Of a DNA stretch of 64,000 bases, positions 45,709-55,079 are shown one piece after another; the stretch's first letter is position 1; the number at the start of each line of letters is the position of its first letter. The stretch lies in contig JAFKLT010000038.1 of the NCBI GenBank assembly GCA_017309275.1, positions 33,030 through 97,029 of the forward strand, written 5' to 3'. Below the pieces are notes generated by a model. It saw only the letters and a program-made list of their open reading frames with translations. It made no database searches and had not been told where the DNA came from. This DNA comes from Sphingomonadales bacterium (GTDB taxonomy: Bacteria > Pseudomonadota > Alphaproteobacteria > Sphingomonadales > Sphingomonadaceae). The position numbers and the translations under genes are program-made.

Positions 45709-46608
45709 ATGGTGGGCGTGACCGAGCTGGGTTATCTAGGCTTGTCGGTATCTGATCTGGATGCATGGAAGAGCTTCGCGTGCGGCGTCGGCGGCATGGA
45801 ATATGTCGATGAAGGCGAAGGCGACCGCGCGTATCTGCGAATGGACAAATGGCATCACCGCATCACGCTGCATGCTGATGGCGGTGACGATCTTGCCTAT
45901 CTTGGCTGGCGCGTTGCGGGTCCGGTAGAGTTCGACGAAATTGTCGAGAAGCTGACAGTCCAGAATATCGAAGTCGAAATAGCGAGCGACGAAGCGGCGC
46001 GCGAGCGCCGGGTCCTCGGCTTGGCCAAGCTCAAGGATCCGGGCGGTAATCCCACCGAAATCTTCTTCGGCCCCCAGGTCGACAATTACCGCCCTTTTCA
46101 TCCCGGCCGCCCGATGTTCGGTCGTTTTGTTACCGGCGCCGAAGGGATCGGCCATTGCATCCTGCGTCAAGATGATGTGGCCGCAGCGGTTCGCTTTTAT
46201 CAGCTGCTCGGGCTGCGGGGCTCGGTCGAGTACCACCTCGCTTTGCCGAACGGTGAGGTCGCTGCCCCCTATTTCATGCATTGCAACGACCGGCAACATT
46301 CCGTGGCTTTCGGCCTCGGTCCGATGGACAAGCGGATCAACCATTTGATGCTCGAGTACAGCGAGCTCGACGATCTTGGCCTTGCCCACGACTCGGTGCG
46401 CGAACGAAAGATCGATGTCGCACTCCAGCTCGGAAAGCACGCGAACGACGAAGCGCTGACATTCTACTGCGCAAATCCGTCAGGGTGGCTGTGGGAATTT
46501 GGCTGGGGAGCGAAAAAGGCGGGCCCGCAGCAGGAACATTATCTGCGCGACCTCTTCGGCCATGGAAATGAAGCCGAGGGCTACGGAATGGACATCCCCC
46601 TCGGCTGA
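45709..46608 (+). CDS. extradiol dioxygenase, BphC/NahC type
   Basis: Two-domain iron(II) extradiol dioxygenase of 299 residues acting on bicyclic catechols such as 2,3-dihydroxybiphenyl or 1,2-dihydroxynaphthalene. Seen: ligands His149 (GIGHCILR), His212 (RINHLMLEY) and Glu263 (LWEFGWGA), and active-site His region HCNDRQHSVAFG. Start at ATG 45709 has GGGAG eight bases upstream; an in-frame TTG at 45694 precedes that site. Clearly different from the XylE-type enzyme at 39912, and the NahD- and NahE-like genes nearby favour dihydroxynaphthalene-type substrates. Confidence 0.9.
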   Translation: MVGVTELGYLGLSVSDLDAWKSFACGVGGMEYVDEGEGDRAYLRMDKWHHRITLHADGGDDLAYLGWRVAGPVEFDEIVEKLTVQNIEVEIASDEAARERRVLGLAKLKDPGGNPTEIFFGPQVDNYRPFHPGRPMFGRFVTGAEGIGHCILRQDDVAAAVRFYQLLGLRGSVEYHLALPNGEVAAPYFMHCNDRQHSVAFGLGPMDKRINHLMLEYSELDDLGLAHDSVRERKIDVALQLGKHANDEALTFYCANPSGWLWEFGWGAKKAGPQQEHYLRDLFGHGNEAEGYGMDIPLG

Positions 46609-46630
46609 CCACCTTAGGATATTTCAAGAG

Positions 46631-46972
46631 ATGGATGTGATTGAAATGGAGAGACTTCGCCTGTGCCCAATTGACGCCCCCCAGGACGGCGAGCCGGTTG
46701 CGATACCGGCAGGCGCCTTCCCGGCGCTCGCGGTCTATAACGTCGATGGCCAGATTTATGTCACGGCCAACACATGTACGCACGGCAACGCGCAGCTTAC
46801 CGATGGCTATCAGGACGGTGCGACGATCGAATGCCCCTATCATGGCGGCGCCTTCGACATTCCGAGCGGAGCCGCGACAACTTATCCCTGCCAGATCCCG
46901 CTTAAGACCTATGAAGTGACGATCGAGGACGGCTGGGTGACGATCGACGCTCCCGGTGCGCCGGAGAGCTGA
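46631..46972 (+). CDS. Rieske-type ferredoxin
   Basis: A 113-residue electron carrier with Rieske ligands C-x-H in NTCTHGNAQLTDG and C-x2-H in IECPYHGGAFD, and the usual GGAFDIPSG tail. It passes electrons from the BphA4-like reductase to terminal oxygenases. ATG 46631 chosen; an ATG five codons later is possible. Only Rieske ferredoxin in the window, so it presumably serves more than one oxygenase. It lies directly before the oxygenase genes of set 3. Confidence 0.9.
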   Translation: MDVIEMERLRLCPIDAPQDGEPVAIPAGAFPALAVYNVDGQIYVTANTCTHGNAQLTDGYQDGATIECPYHGGAFDIPSGAATTYPCQIPLKTYEVTIEDGWVTIDAPGAPES

Positions 46973-46976
46973 GGCT

Positions 46977-47465
46977 ATGGACCTTTCCACTCTGCCTCGC
47001 ACCGAGCTCCTCCGGGAAGTGACGGACCTTATTGCCCTGCACGCCGAGCTGATTGACGACGATCAGCTCGAAGCGTGGCCCGATCTGTTCGTCGAGGACT
47101 GCCACTATTCCGTATTGCCGCGAGAGAATGCCGACCGCGGATTGCCGGTTGCGACGATCTTCTGTGACAGCAGGGGCATGCTTGTAGACCGCATCGTCTC
47201 GCTCCGGCGCGCCAACATTTTTCCGGTCCATCACTATCGACACATCATCAGCACCAGCCGCATTCACGAGGTTCGTTCAGATGCGGTTGTGGCACATACA
47301 AACTATCTAGTGCTCCAGACAAGAAACACCGGCCGATCATTTGTGTATAATGCTGGTAAATATGTCGATGAAATAGTGTTTTCGTCCGGGAAATTTCTTT
47401 TTCGGTCAAAGAAGGCGATTTTCGACACGGACCTGATCGACACTTTGATGGTCCGCCCCATTTAG
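46977..47465 (+). CDS. salicylate hydroxylase-type Rieske oxygenase, beta subunit (set 3)
   Basis: Small NTF2-like subunit of 162 residues. Seen: LHAELIDDDQLEAWPDLFVEDCHYSV, VHHYRHIISTSRIHEV and the C-terminal FDTDLIDTLMVRPI. Start at ATG 46977 after GAGG, three bases beyond the ferredoxin gene. Gene order ferredoxin-beta-alpha is as in NagGH/ salicylate hydroxylase sets, with beta first here. Confidence 0.87.
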   Translation: MDLSTLPRTELLREVTDLIALHAELIDDDQLEAWPDLFVEDCHYSVLPRENADRGLPVATIFCDSRGMLVDRIVSLRRANIFPVHHYRHIISTSRIHEVRSDAVVAHTNYLVLQTRNTGRSFVYNAGKYVDEIVFSSGKFLFRSKKAIFDTDLIDTLMVRPI

Positions 47466-47484
47466 CCCATTTCGAGGTTGCGAT

Positions 47485-48756
47485 ATGCTCAATGTTCAAG
47501 ATACGGCCGTAGGTAAAGTGTCGACCGACACCGAGGAGCCCATTGGCTGCCGGATACCATATTCCGTGTTCACGGATGATGCCTTTTACAAGGCCGAACA
47601 GGAGCATCTCTTCCGCGGCCCCACCTGGAACTTCGTTGCGCTCGAGGCCGAAGTCCCGAACCCCGGTGATTTCAAATCGACCTTCATCGGCGACACGCCG
47701 GTCGTTGTGACGCGGGACAAGGACCAGAGCCTCCATGTCGTTGTGAACCGCTGCGCGCATCGCGGCGCGACGGTATGCCGCGCACGCCAAGGCAATGTGC
47801 CGCATCTCGAATGCGTTTATCATCAATGGGCTTATGAATTGAACGGAGACCTCATGGGCGTCCCGTTCCGCCGCGGGATCAAGGGCAAGGGGGGGATGCC
47901 GGCGGATTTCGATCTCAAGCAACATGGCTTGGTCAAGCTGCGCGTCGAAGCGTTGAATGGGCTGGTTTTCGCGACATTCTCGCAAGAAGTGGAGCCGCTG
48001 ACGGACTATCTCGGTCCGCTCATCACCAAGCATGTCGAGCGGATCATGTGCCGCCCGATCAAGATATTGGGCAATCAACGCCAGTTCATCCACGGCAACT
48101 GGAAGCTATACGCCGAAAATACGCGCGACCCCTATCACGCAAGCCTCCTCCATCTGTTTCACAATACTTTCGGCCTCTATCGTTCGACGCAAACCGGCGA
48201 ATGCCTGATGGACGAGAGCAAGCGGCATTCGTTCCTTTATTCGAAGGCGGGCAGCAACGACGCGGCGCGCGACAGCGAAGTCTATCAGGACTCGCGCAGC
48301 TTCGACACGAGCTTCTCGCTCCAGGATCCGTCGCTGCTCGCGGGCCGGAGCGAGTTTCCGGACGGCATCACCCTCGTCATCCTGGCCCTTTATCCCAACC
48401 TGATTTTGCAGCAGATCTCGAACACGCTCGCGGTTCGCCAGATCGTCACCCACGGACCGGATTCGTTCGAGCTCGTGTGGACCCAATTTGGCTATGCGGA
48501 CGATGATGCGGAGATGGACGCGATCCGCCTCAAGCAATCGAACCTCATCGGACCGGCGGGCATGATCTCGATGGAGGATGGCGAGGCGGTCGAGATCGTG
48601 CAGCAGGCGGTCAGCTCGGACAGAAAGGCAAGATCCTATATCGCGATGGGCGGCGGCGGCGCCGATGATGCGGATCATCTTGTCACGGAAGGGGCCATCA
48701 TCGGCTTCTGGCAAAATTACCGCGAGATGGTGGGAATCGAAGAGAGGGTCTCATGA
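47485..48756 (+). CDS. salicylate hydroxylase-type Rieske oxygenase, alpha subunit (set 3)
   Basis: Catalytic subunit of 423 residues closest in pattern to NagG and the sphingomonad salicylate 1-hydroxylases. Seen: VALEAEVPNPGDFKSTFIGD, Rieske ligands CAHRGATVC and CVYHQWAYE, GVPFRRGIKGKGGMP, KLYAENTRDPYHASLLH iron site and a late SFGPAGxIS-like NLIGPAGMISMEDGE. With catechol 2,3-dioxygenase in the same island, hydroxylation to catechol with loss of CO2 is more likely than gentisate formation. The final ATGA overlaps the NahD-like gene. Confidence 0.91.
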   Translation: MLNVQDTAVGKVSTDTEEPIGCRIPYSVFTDDAFYKAEQEHLFRGPTWNFVALEAEVPNPGDFKSTFIGDTPVVVTRDKDQSLHVVVNRCAHRGATVCRARQGNVPHLECVYHQWAYELNGDLMGVPFRRGIKGKGGMPADFDLKQHGLVKLRVEALNGLVFATFSQEVEPLTDYLGPLITKHVERIMCRPIKILGNQRQFIHGNWKLYAENTRDPYHASLLHLFHNTFGLYRSTQTGECLMDESKRHSFLYSKAGSNDAARDSEVYQDSRSFDTSFSLQDPSLLAGRSEFPDGITLVILALYPNLILQQISNTLAVRQIVTHGPDSFELVWTQFGYADDDAEMDAIRLKQSNLIGPAGMISMEDGEAVEIVQQAVSSDRKARSYIAMGGGGADDADHLVTEGAIIGFWQNYREMVGIEERVS

Positions 48757-49343
48757 CCGCCACCATTGATTTCTACTTCGATTTCATCAGCCCGTTCAGC
48801 TATCTCGCACAGTTGCGTCTGCCGGAGATTGCGCGTCGGCACGGCCGGGCGCTCGCCTATCATCCCATCGACATCCCCGAAGCAAAGATTGCGGCGGGCA
48901 ATTACGGCCCGTCCAACCGCGAGGTGCCGGCGAAGATAAAGGTTCTGACCGCGGATCTGCAGCGTTGGGCTCGGCGGTACGACGTGCCGCTTACCTTTCC
49001 ATCGAGCTTCGAGTGCGGAGGCTGGAACACAGCCGCAATCTTCGCGGCCCGTCACGGTGCCGCCGAAGGCTTCGTGCGGGATGCCTATCGGCGCATCTGG
49101 GGCCTCGGAATCGATCCGCGAGACCGGGACGAATTGCGCGCCTCGGCGGCAACGGCGGGTCTCGAAGCCGATGCCGTCATGGCCTTCGTGGATTCGAAAG
49201 AGGGCAAGCGCGCCTATCGCGAAGCGCGGTCGAAAGCTTACGCCCGCGGCGTATTCGGCGCGCCGCTTATGTTTGTCGACGACCAGATATTCTGGGGAAA
49301 CGACCGGCTGGATTTTCTTGAAGAGCATGTGCGGACGAATTGA
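48753..49343 (+). CDS. nahD: 2-hydroxychromene-2-carboxylate isomerase (NahD-like)
   Basis: Kappa-GST/DsbA-fold isomerase of 196 residues that interconverts 2-hydroxychromene-2-carboxylate and trans-o-hydroxybenzylidenepyruvate using glutathione. Seen: DFYFDFISPFSYLAQLRLPE with the catalytic Ser, HPIDIPEAKIAAGN, and GVFGAPLMFVDDQIFWGNDRLDFLEE. This completes the NahC-NahD-NahE trio of bicyclic ring opening, though NahE is 19 kb away. It overlaps the oxygenase alpha gene. Confidence 0.93.
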   Translation: MTATIDFYFDFISPFSYLAQLRLPEIARRHGRALAYHPIDIPEAKIAAGNYGPSNREVPAKIKVLTADLQRWARRYDVPLTFPSSFECGGWNTAAIFAARHGAAEGFVRDAYRRIWGLGIDPRDRDELRASAATAGLEADAVMAFVDSKEGKRAYREARSKAYARGVFGAPLMFVDDQIFWGNDRLDFLEEHVRTN

Positions 49344-49367
49344 AAAAAAGAATCAGGGAGAGGGAGA

Positions 49368-51557
49368 ATGGACATGAGGACCAACAGTTATAATAGCGGG
49401 CGCGCCCTCGCGAGCGGCATCGCACTTTTCGCACTGGCCTGGAGCGCGGCCGGCCAAGCCCAGGATACGGCCCCGGCTGCCGAACCCGAGCCCGAGGCGC
49501 AGTCGAGTTCGGGTATCTCCGACATCATCGTGACGGCCACGCGCCGCGAGGAGCGTCTGCAGGACGTTGCTGTCGCCGTGACCGCGATCACCGGCGATTC
49601 GCTCTCGGCGGCAGATGTTTCGACGGTGCGCTCGTTGACCCAGGTGGTTCCCGGATTCATCGGGAGCCGCAACATGGGTGTCTTCCAGCCCGTCATTCGC
49701 GGCGTCGGGTCGACCGGCATCTCGATCGGCGACGAGCCAAACATCGCCACCTATGTCGATGGTGTCTACCAGCCAGAGTCGGCCGCCAACTGGATCGATC
49801 TCGTCGAAGTCGAGCGCGTGGAAGTGCTGCGCGGACCGCAAGGCACGACATTTGGCCGCAACGCCACCGGCGGCCTGATCAACGTGATTACCCCCGACCC
49901 CAGTTTTGACCTGCGCGGCAAGGCGTCGCTGCGTTACGGCCGCATGCGGAGGGACGCGGGCGATTATGATGCCCGCTTCTATATCACCGGCGGCCTTAGC
50001 GATAAATTGGCTGCCGATTTTGCCGCCCTCTATCGCAAGAACGACGGCTATATCGACGATCTGGTGCGCGGCGGCACGCTCGGCGACCAGCAAGTGATCA
50101 ACTTTCGCAGCAAGCTGCTGTGGCAGCCTTCCGACAATGCCAAGGTCATCCTGACCGGCGAATTCTTCGACCAGAACAGCACGACCAATTCGCCCCAGCC
50201 GGTCAATGGGAATACGGCCGGCCGTCGCTTCCCGGGCGTTATACTTCCGACCGACGCTTGGCAGGCGTCACTGACCAGCATTCCTACGCTGGACTTACGG
50301 CGCTGGAGTGCGGCGCTGCATGTAAAACTCGAGTTCGACGGCTTCAACCTCGAGGCGACGAGCGGCTTCATGAATCTGCGCTGGTACCAGGAAACCGATT
50401 CGGACGCCTCGAACATCTTCCTCGGTAATTTCCCTGCAACATTTGCGACGGAATCGGGGAGCCAGGAAATCAAGTTCACGTCTGCCGACCCCGGCCGATT
50501 CCAGTGGCTCCTGGGCGGCTATTTCTACCAGTTCGGCGGTCATACTGAGTTGGATCTCGTCACGTCGCCGGGGCCTGGAATCCCTCCGACCACCCTCAAC
50601 CTTGATCCCGCACTATCGGGTCGCTCGTTCGCGGGCTTTGCCGAAGGAACCTACGAGATCGTCGACGACCTGTTCATCACTGTCGGCGCGCGGTACACCA
50701 CCGAGCGGCGGACCTTCGAACAGGTCGTTAATGGAAATCTGGTCGTTCCGAAGACCGCCAAGTCGTTCAACAAGTTCAACTATCGCGGCGCAGTCCGGTA
50801 CCAGTTCGCACCCGACGGAAGCATTTATGCAAGCTATGGCACCGCATTCAAAAGCGGCGTCTACAATATGGCGGGCACATCGCCGAATCCGGTCAATCCC
50901 GAGAACATCAAGGCATGGGAGGCCGGCATCAAGGTCGACCCCTTCAATTGGCTCCGCACGAACCTCGCCGTTTATCACTATACGTACGACGATCTGCAAG
51001 TTCAGGCCAAAGACGCGTCGGGTCCGAGCTACGTCCTGCAGAACGCAGCGAGCGCCAAAATCTATGGCGGCGAGTTCGAGGCGATTATCCAACCGATTGA
51101 CGATCTCAACATCCGCGGCTCGGCGGCCTACAGCCACGCGCGCTATCGTGATTTTCCGCTCGCGCAGAGCTTTTTCCCGCGCCCCGACGGAGGCAACACT
51201 GTTGCCCCGGCGGACGCGTCGGGTAACGTGATGACCCGCGCCCCGAAGTGGACGTTCAACCTGGGGGTCGATTGGGGCCATGAGTTCGATGCAGGGCGCC
51301 TTGGGGTCTCGGTCAACACCTTCTACTCGACCCGGCTCTATTATGACTTCCAGAATATTTTCTCCCAGCCGAGCTATACCCTTACCAATGCGTCGATATC
51401 CTTTGCCCCAACCGGTGATCGCTGGAAATTCAGCCTCTGGGCGACCAACCTCACCAACGAAAAGGTCTTCCAGACCATTCGTGTCGGGGCGCAGGCAACT
51501 GACGGCTTTTACGAACAGCCAAGAAAAGTGGGCGTCAGCGCCGAACTCCGGTTCTGA
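49368..51557 (+). CDS. TonB-dependent outer membrane receptor
   Basis: A 729-residue active-transport outer membrane receptor. Seen: signal peptide (ASGIALFALAWSAAGQAQD), DIIVTATRREERLQDVAVAVT plug-domain start, VEVLRGPQGTTFGRNATGGLINV, and a 22-strand-type barrel ending in a terminal Phe (VSAELRF). It is the last gene of a six-gene catabolic operon and resembles the receptor at 61682. In sphingomonads such receptors import bulky or poorly soluble aromatics, so it is the likely entry route for the substrate of this pathway. Confidence 0.92.
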   Translation: MDMRTNSYNSGRALASGIALFALAWSAAGQAQDTAPAAEPEPEAQSSSGISDIIVTATRREERLQDVAVAVTAITGDSLSAADVSTVRSLTQVVPGFIGSRNMGVFQPVIRGVGSTGISIGDEPNIATYVDGVYQPESAANWIDLVEVERVEVLRGPQGTTFGRNATGGLINVITPDPSFDLRGKASLRYGRMRRDAGDYDARFYITGGLSDKLAADFAALYRKNDGYIDDLVRGGTLGDQQVINFRSKLLWQPSDNAKVILTGEFFDQNSTTNSPQPVNGNTAGRRFPGVILPTDAWQASLTSIPTLDLRRWSAALHVKLEFDGFNLEATSGFMNLRWYQETDSDASNIFLGNFPATFATESGSQEIKFTSADPGRFQWLLGGYFYQFGGHTELDLVTSPGPGIPPTTLNLDPALSGRSFAGFAEGTYEIVDDLFITVGARYTTERRTFEQVVNGNLVVPKTAKSFNKFNYRGAVRYQFAPDGSIYASYGTAFKSGVYNMAGTSPNPVNPENIKAWEAGIKVDPFNWLRTNLAVYHYTYDDLQVQAKDASGPSYVLQNAASAKIYGGEFEAIIQPIDDLNIRGSAAYSHARYRDFPLAQSFFPRPDGGNTVAPADASGNVMTRAPKWTFNLGVDWGHEFDAGRLGVSVNTFYSTRLYYDFQNIFSQPSYTLTNASISFAPTGDRWKFSLWATNLTNEKVFQTIRVGAQATDGFYEQPRKVGVSAELRF

Positions 51558-51619
51558 CGCGCCCAAACGCGGTCCAAGGGCTTGATCCCGCGGATCGCGT
51601 GCGGCCGGGCTGCCGCCGT

Positions 51620-51665
51620 GTCCGCCAGCATGAGCCTCGGTGGCTTGTGCTGGCGGACTTTGTTT
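51620..51665 (+). terminator. rho-independent terminator
   Basis: Perfect 11-base arms GTCCGCCAGCA (51620-51630) and TGCTGGCGGAC (51648-51658), with an inner AGCC/GGCT pairing, followed by TTTGTTT. It ends the operon of the BphC-like gene through the TonB receptor and separates it from the acyl-CoA synthetase. The most convincing terminator in the window. Confidence 0.85.
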
Positions 51666-51717
51666 GCTGTCGCGTAAAGACGGTCCGTTCAACTGCTACT
51701 TGTCGAAGGATGCATGC

Positions 51718-53343
51718 ATGACGATCACGGGACAAATGCAGCCTGCGCAACTGGCGATCGGCACGATCCTGACATATGCCGCCGCCGCGCACGCAACCCG
51801 GGAAGTGGTGTCGCGCGAAATCGGCAGCGATCGGTTGTGGCGTTATGATTATGCAGCGCTCGCCCGCCGGGTAGCGCAGGCTGCCAACATGTTCACCCTT
51901 GCCGGGATCGGGAGCGGTGACCGGATATCGTCGCTCGCCTGGAACACGCACCGGCATTTGGAACTCTTCTACGCGGTCCCGGGCCTTGGGGCAGTGCTTC
52001 ACACCGCCAACCCCCGGCTCCCCGACGATCAGCTGATCTTTACCTTGAACCATGCCGAGAGTCGCATATTGGCGTTCGAGCCCAACCTCGCCGCGCTCGT
52101 CGAGCGGCTTGCGCCCAGCCTCCCGCATATCGAAAAATACATCGTACTGTCCGACGAAGGCGTCGGCATCGGCGAGGGGTTCGGGGCGCTGGCCTATGAG
52201 CCCTTGCTCGCGTCGGCACCGGTCTCGATCACCTGGCCCGAAATCGATGAAAATTCCGGGGCGTTTCTTTGTTACACCTCGGGGACCACAGGCGATCCCA
52301 AGGGGGTTCTCTACAGCCACCGGGCAGTCGTTCTGCATGCGATGGGAGCGGGCTTGGCGAGCGCGTTCGGCCTCACGTCGTTCGATTGCGTGATGCCTTG
52401 CTCCTCGCTCTATCACGCCACCGCCTGGGGCCTTCCGTTCGTGGCGCCGCTCTGCGGCGCCAAGCTCGTTCTTCCTGGCGACCGCATGGACGGTCCTAGC
52501 CTCCAGGCCCTAATCCGAGGGGAGGCGGTTTCTTTTACCGGTGGGGTGCCCACGATCTGGACCATGTATCTCGCCCACCTCGAGGCAACCGGCGGCGACA
52601 CGGGAACGCTCAAGCGGATTATGATCGGGGGCTCCGCCGTACCTCGCGCGATGGCAGAAAGCTTCAAGGCCGACCATGATGTCGATGTCCTTCAGCTCTG
52701 GGGAATGACCGAGACCTGCCCGCTCGGTGTGATCGCAACACCGACGCCGGCCGTCGCGGACCTCGGCGAGGCAGCGATGCAGGATATATTGTGGACGCGG
52801 CAGGGACGGCTCCAGTTCGGCGTCGAGATGCGCATCTTGGGCGAAGACGGGCACCCCTGCCCCCACGATGGGGCGACGGCAGGCGCGCTACAGGTGCGGG
52901 GTCCGTGGGTGGTTCAGCGCTATTTTCGTCAGCCGGCGGATTGCACCGATGTCGACGGGTGGTTCGATACCGGCGACGTTGCGACACTCGACGCCCAGGG
53001 GTTCATGCGAATCACAGACCGCACCAAAGATGTCATCAAGTCGGGAGGAGAGTGGATCAGCTCAATCGACCTTGAGAATGTTGCCGCTGGGTGCAGCGGG
53101 GTCAAGATCGCCGCGGTCGTCGGCATTCCGCACCCTAAATGGGAAGAGCGCCCGCTCTTGATCGTCGAGCCTCATGATGGAATCCTTCCCGACGAAAAGG
53201 AAATTCTATCAACCCTATCCGCGGAATTCGCGAAATGGCAGCTGCCCGATCGCATCCTCGTCGGCGCGGTGCCACTTACGGCAACAGGGAAAATCGACAA
53301 GAAGCAACTGCGCGAACGCTATGGTAATGTCTACGCGGCTTGA
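51718..53343 (+). CDS. AMP-dependent acyl/aryl-CoA synthetase
   Basis: ANL-family ligase of 541 residues activating a carboxylic acid via acyl-AMP to the CoA thioester. Seen: P-loop [61 protein letters not shown] hinge and the catalytic Lys in [13 protein letters not shown]. The start at ATG 51718 has GAAGGA upstream. It resembles medium/long-chain fatty acid ligases, and could activate an alkyl or aromatic acid. It stands alone on the plus strand, after the terminator and opposite the TetR-controlled operon. Confidence 0.9.
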   Translation: MTITGQMQPAQLAIGTILTYAAAAHATREVVSREIGSDRLWRYDYAALARRVAQAANMFTLAGIGSGDRISSLAWNTHRHLELFYAVPGLGAVLHTANPRLPDDQLIFTLNHAESRILAFEPNLAALVERLAPSLPHIEKYIVLSDEGVGIGEGFGALAYEPLLASAPVSITWPEIDENSGAFLCYTSGTTGDPKGVLYSHRAVVLHAMGAGLASAFGLTSFDCVMPCSSLYHATAWGLPFVAPLCGAKLVLPGDRMDGPSLQALIRGEAVSFTGGVPTIWTMYLAHLEATGGDTGTLKRIMIGGSAVPRAMAESFKADHDVDVLQLWGMTETCPLGVIATPTPAVADLGEAAMQDILWTRQGRLQFGVEMRILGEDGHPCPHDGATAGALQVRGPWVVQRYFRQPADCTDVDGWFDTGDVATLDAQGFMRITDRTKDVIKSGGEWISSIDLENVAAGCSGVKIAAVVGIPHPKWEERPLLIVEPHDGILPDEKEILSTLSAEFAKWQLPDRILVGAVPLTATGKIDKKQLRERYGNVYAA

Positions 53344-53386
53344 GGGAACGGGACCCGATGGTTCGGCAGCAATCACTGCGCGGCGA

Positions 53387-53408
53387 GAAGCTTGTCATCG
53401 CAAGCTTC
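53387..53408. terminator. hairpin between convergent genes
   Basis: GAAGCTTG (53387-53394) and CAAGCTTC (53401-53408) form a perfect eight-base stem with a TCATCG loop, just where the ligase and TetR genes converge. There is no clear T-run on either side. Probably a bidirectional terminator. Confidence 0.55.
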
Positions 53409-54108
53409 AACCAATAGCGTCTGGGCCGCCCGTCCCGTCGTTCCGCTCCCGCAGCGACTGCGCATAGCCGGACAGCAAGGCAATTGTCAGCTCGGTGACG
53501 CGCCTTGCCCGCTCGGGGTCCTTTCCGATCTGGGCTCGCACCGCCAATCCGCGGAGCACGCTCCACAGCAGCCACAATATGTCTTCGGCGTCAGACGGAG
53601 ACAGGCCGGTCTTGGCAAAACGGCTGACCCAGACTTGCTCGGCCCCGACGCGTCGTTGCTGCGACATACCGCGAACATCGTCGGCGAGGGCCCGAAGCTT
53701 GTTTCCCGAGATGACGAGGTCGAGCGCGATCAAAAAATCTTCACCGTAGAAGAATGCCTCTGCATCGTCGCATGCAGCCTCGAGGAGGCCGTCATCTTCG
53801 ATAGCCTTACCCGCGGCAACGGTCGCCTTCTCGAGGGCTGCCGAAAAAACCTGCTCCAGGCAGGCGGCGACTAGTTGGTCCTTTGTCGGAAAATGGTGAA
53901 GCTGCGCTCCGCGAGAGACGCCTGCGCTTTCGGCAACGTCTGCGACGCGAAACGCCGAATAACCTTTCTCGCGCAACAGATTGATAGCGGCCGAAAGGAT
54001 TCGAGCCCGCATCTTTCTACTGCGTTCGCCTTGTGGCTTGTGCGAATTGTCGTGAGCTGGGGAAATGTCCGCCACTGCGTCTGCTACACCTCTTGCCGAG
54101 ACCCTCAT
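53407..54108 (-). CDS. TetR/AcrR-family regulator
   Basis: A 233-residue repressor-type regulator. Seen: N-terminal helix-turn-helix ARILSAAINLLREKGYSAFRVADVAESAGVSRGAQLHHFPTK (about 35-76, split by helices) and a variable ligand-binding domain of helices after it. It is the last gene on the minus strand behind the SDR and lies opposite the CoA ligase. It likely controls the operon starting near 63.9 kb or the ligase; it is a separate control from the CATTG-NN-CAATG sites. Confidence 0.88.
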   Translation of the reverse strand: MRVSARGVADAVADISPAHDNSHKPQGERSRKMRARILSAAINLLREKGYSAFRVADVAESAGVSRGAQLHHFPTKDQLVAACLEQVFSAALEKATVAAGKAIEDDGLLEAACDDAEAFFYGEDFLIALDLVISGNKLRALADDVRGMSQQRRVGAEQVWVSRFAKTGLSPSDAEDILWLLWSVLRGLAVRAQIGKDPERARRVTELTIALLSGYAQSLRERNDGTGGPDAIG

Positions 54109-54229
54109 GCGGCCGAACGTACAGATGGCATAGCTTTCCTATCGGGCTTGTCAAAGTCATAGCTGCGAGATGCAACAGGATGCCGTCCGCACCCGGCTGG
54201 CCATTCCGCCCGCCTCGTTGCGGGCCTGT

Positions 54230-55012
54230 TCAGCGAAACGTCGTACCGCCATCGACGGCTATCGACTGGCCCGTCACAAATTCTGCGCCGTCGGACGCGA
54301 GGTAAAGCGCTGCGGCGAGCAAGTCGTCTGCGGTCTCGTGGCGCTTGATGCACTGCATGTTCAATATCTGGGTCTTTTGCGCGGGCGTCACCGTCTCGCG
54401 CTCGATCTCCGTGAAGGTTGCGCCCGGAAGCAGCGCATTCACCGTGATCCCGTCGGCGCCGAGTTCACGCGCCATGGCGCGCGTCATACCGACCACCGCC
54501 GCTTTGGAAGCCACATAATGTAAATAGTGCGGTCGGCCCATAGTCACCACCCCGGACGAGATGTTGATGATGCGCCCATGACGATTACCTCGCATTACCG
54601 GCGCGCACGCCTTGGACACCAGCATTACGCCATCGACGTTCACGCGCATGACCTGTCTCCACTCGTCAAACGGGATTTCCTCGAAGGGCCGCATTTTCAG
54701 CGTCGAGAAGATCGCCGCATTGTTGATGGCGACGTCAATGCGGCCAAAGGCCTCCAATGTCTCCGCTATGGCGGCGTCGACGGCTGCCGGATCGGCCACA
54801 TCGGCCCGAATGGCGATAACGGTGCCGGCGCCACATTCCGCTTCGACCTCGGCCGCTACCGACCGTCCGCTGTCTTCGTTCAGTTCGACGATGGCGATTT
54901 TCGCACCGGCGCGCGCGAAGCCTTTGGCGAAAACCCGCCCGATTCCTTGTCCCGCGCCCGTGATGAGCGCGACGCGCCCCGCGAAGGTGTCTGTCTTGGT
55001 CATGTCGGTCAT
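54230..55012 (-). CDS. short-chain dehydrogenase/reductase
   Basis: NAD(P)-dependent SDR of 260 residues. Seen: LITGAGQGIGRVFAKGF, NNAAIFSTL, INISSGVVTMGR, catalytic Tyr-x3-Lys in HYVASKAAV and a C-terminal GQSIAVDGGTTFR. Substrate unknown; the family includes dihydrodiol and alcohol dehydrogenases. Encoded behind the class II aldolase-like gene on the same strand, so probably part of the carboxylated-aromatic operon. Confidence 0.9.
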   Translation of the reverse strand: MTDMTKTDTFAGRVALITGAGQGIGRVFAKGFARAGAKIAIVELNEDSGRSVAAEVEAECGAGTVIAIRADVADPAAVDAAIAETLEAFGRIDVAINNAAIFSTLKMRPFEEIPFDEWRQVMRVNVDGVMLVSKACAPVMRGNRHGRIINISSGVVTMGRPHYLHYVASKAAVVGMTRAMARELGADGITVNALLPGATFTEIERETVTPAQKTQILNMQCIKRHETADDLLAAALYLASDGAEFVTGQSIAVDGGTTFR

Positions 55013-55079
55013 ATCGTTTCCTCTTTCTTGCAGGTATTCGGGCGAGGCAACGGGGCATATGCGAGCACCGCGCCTGACG

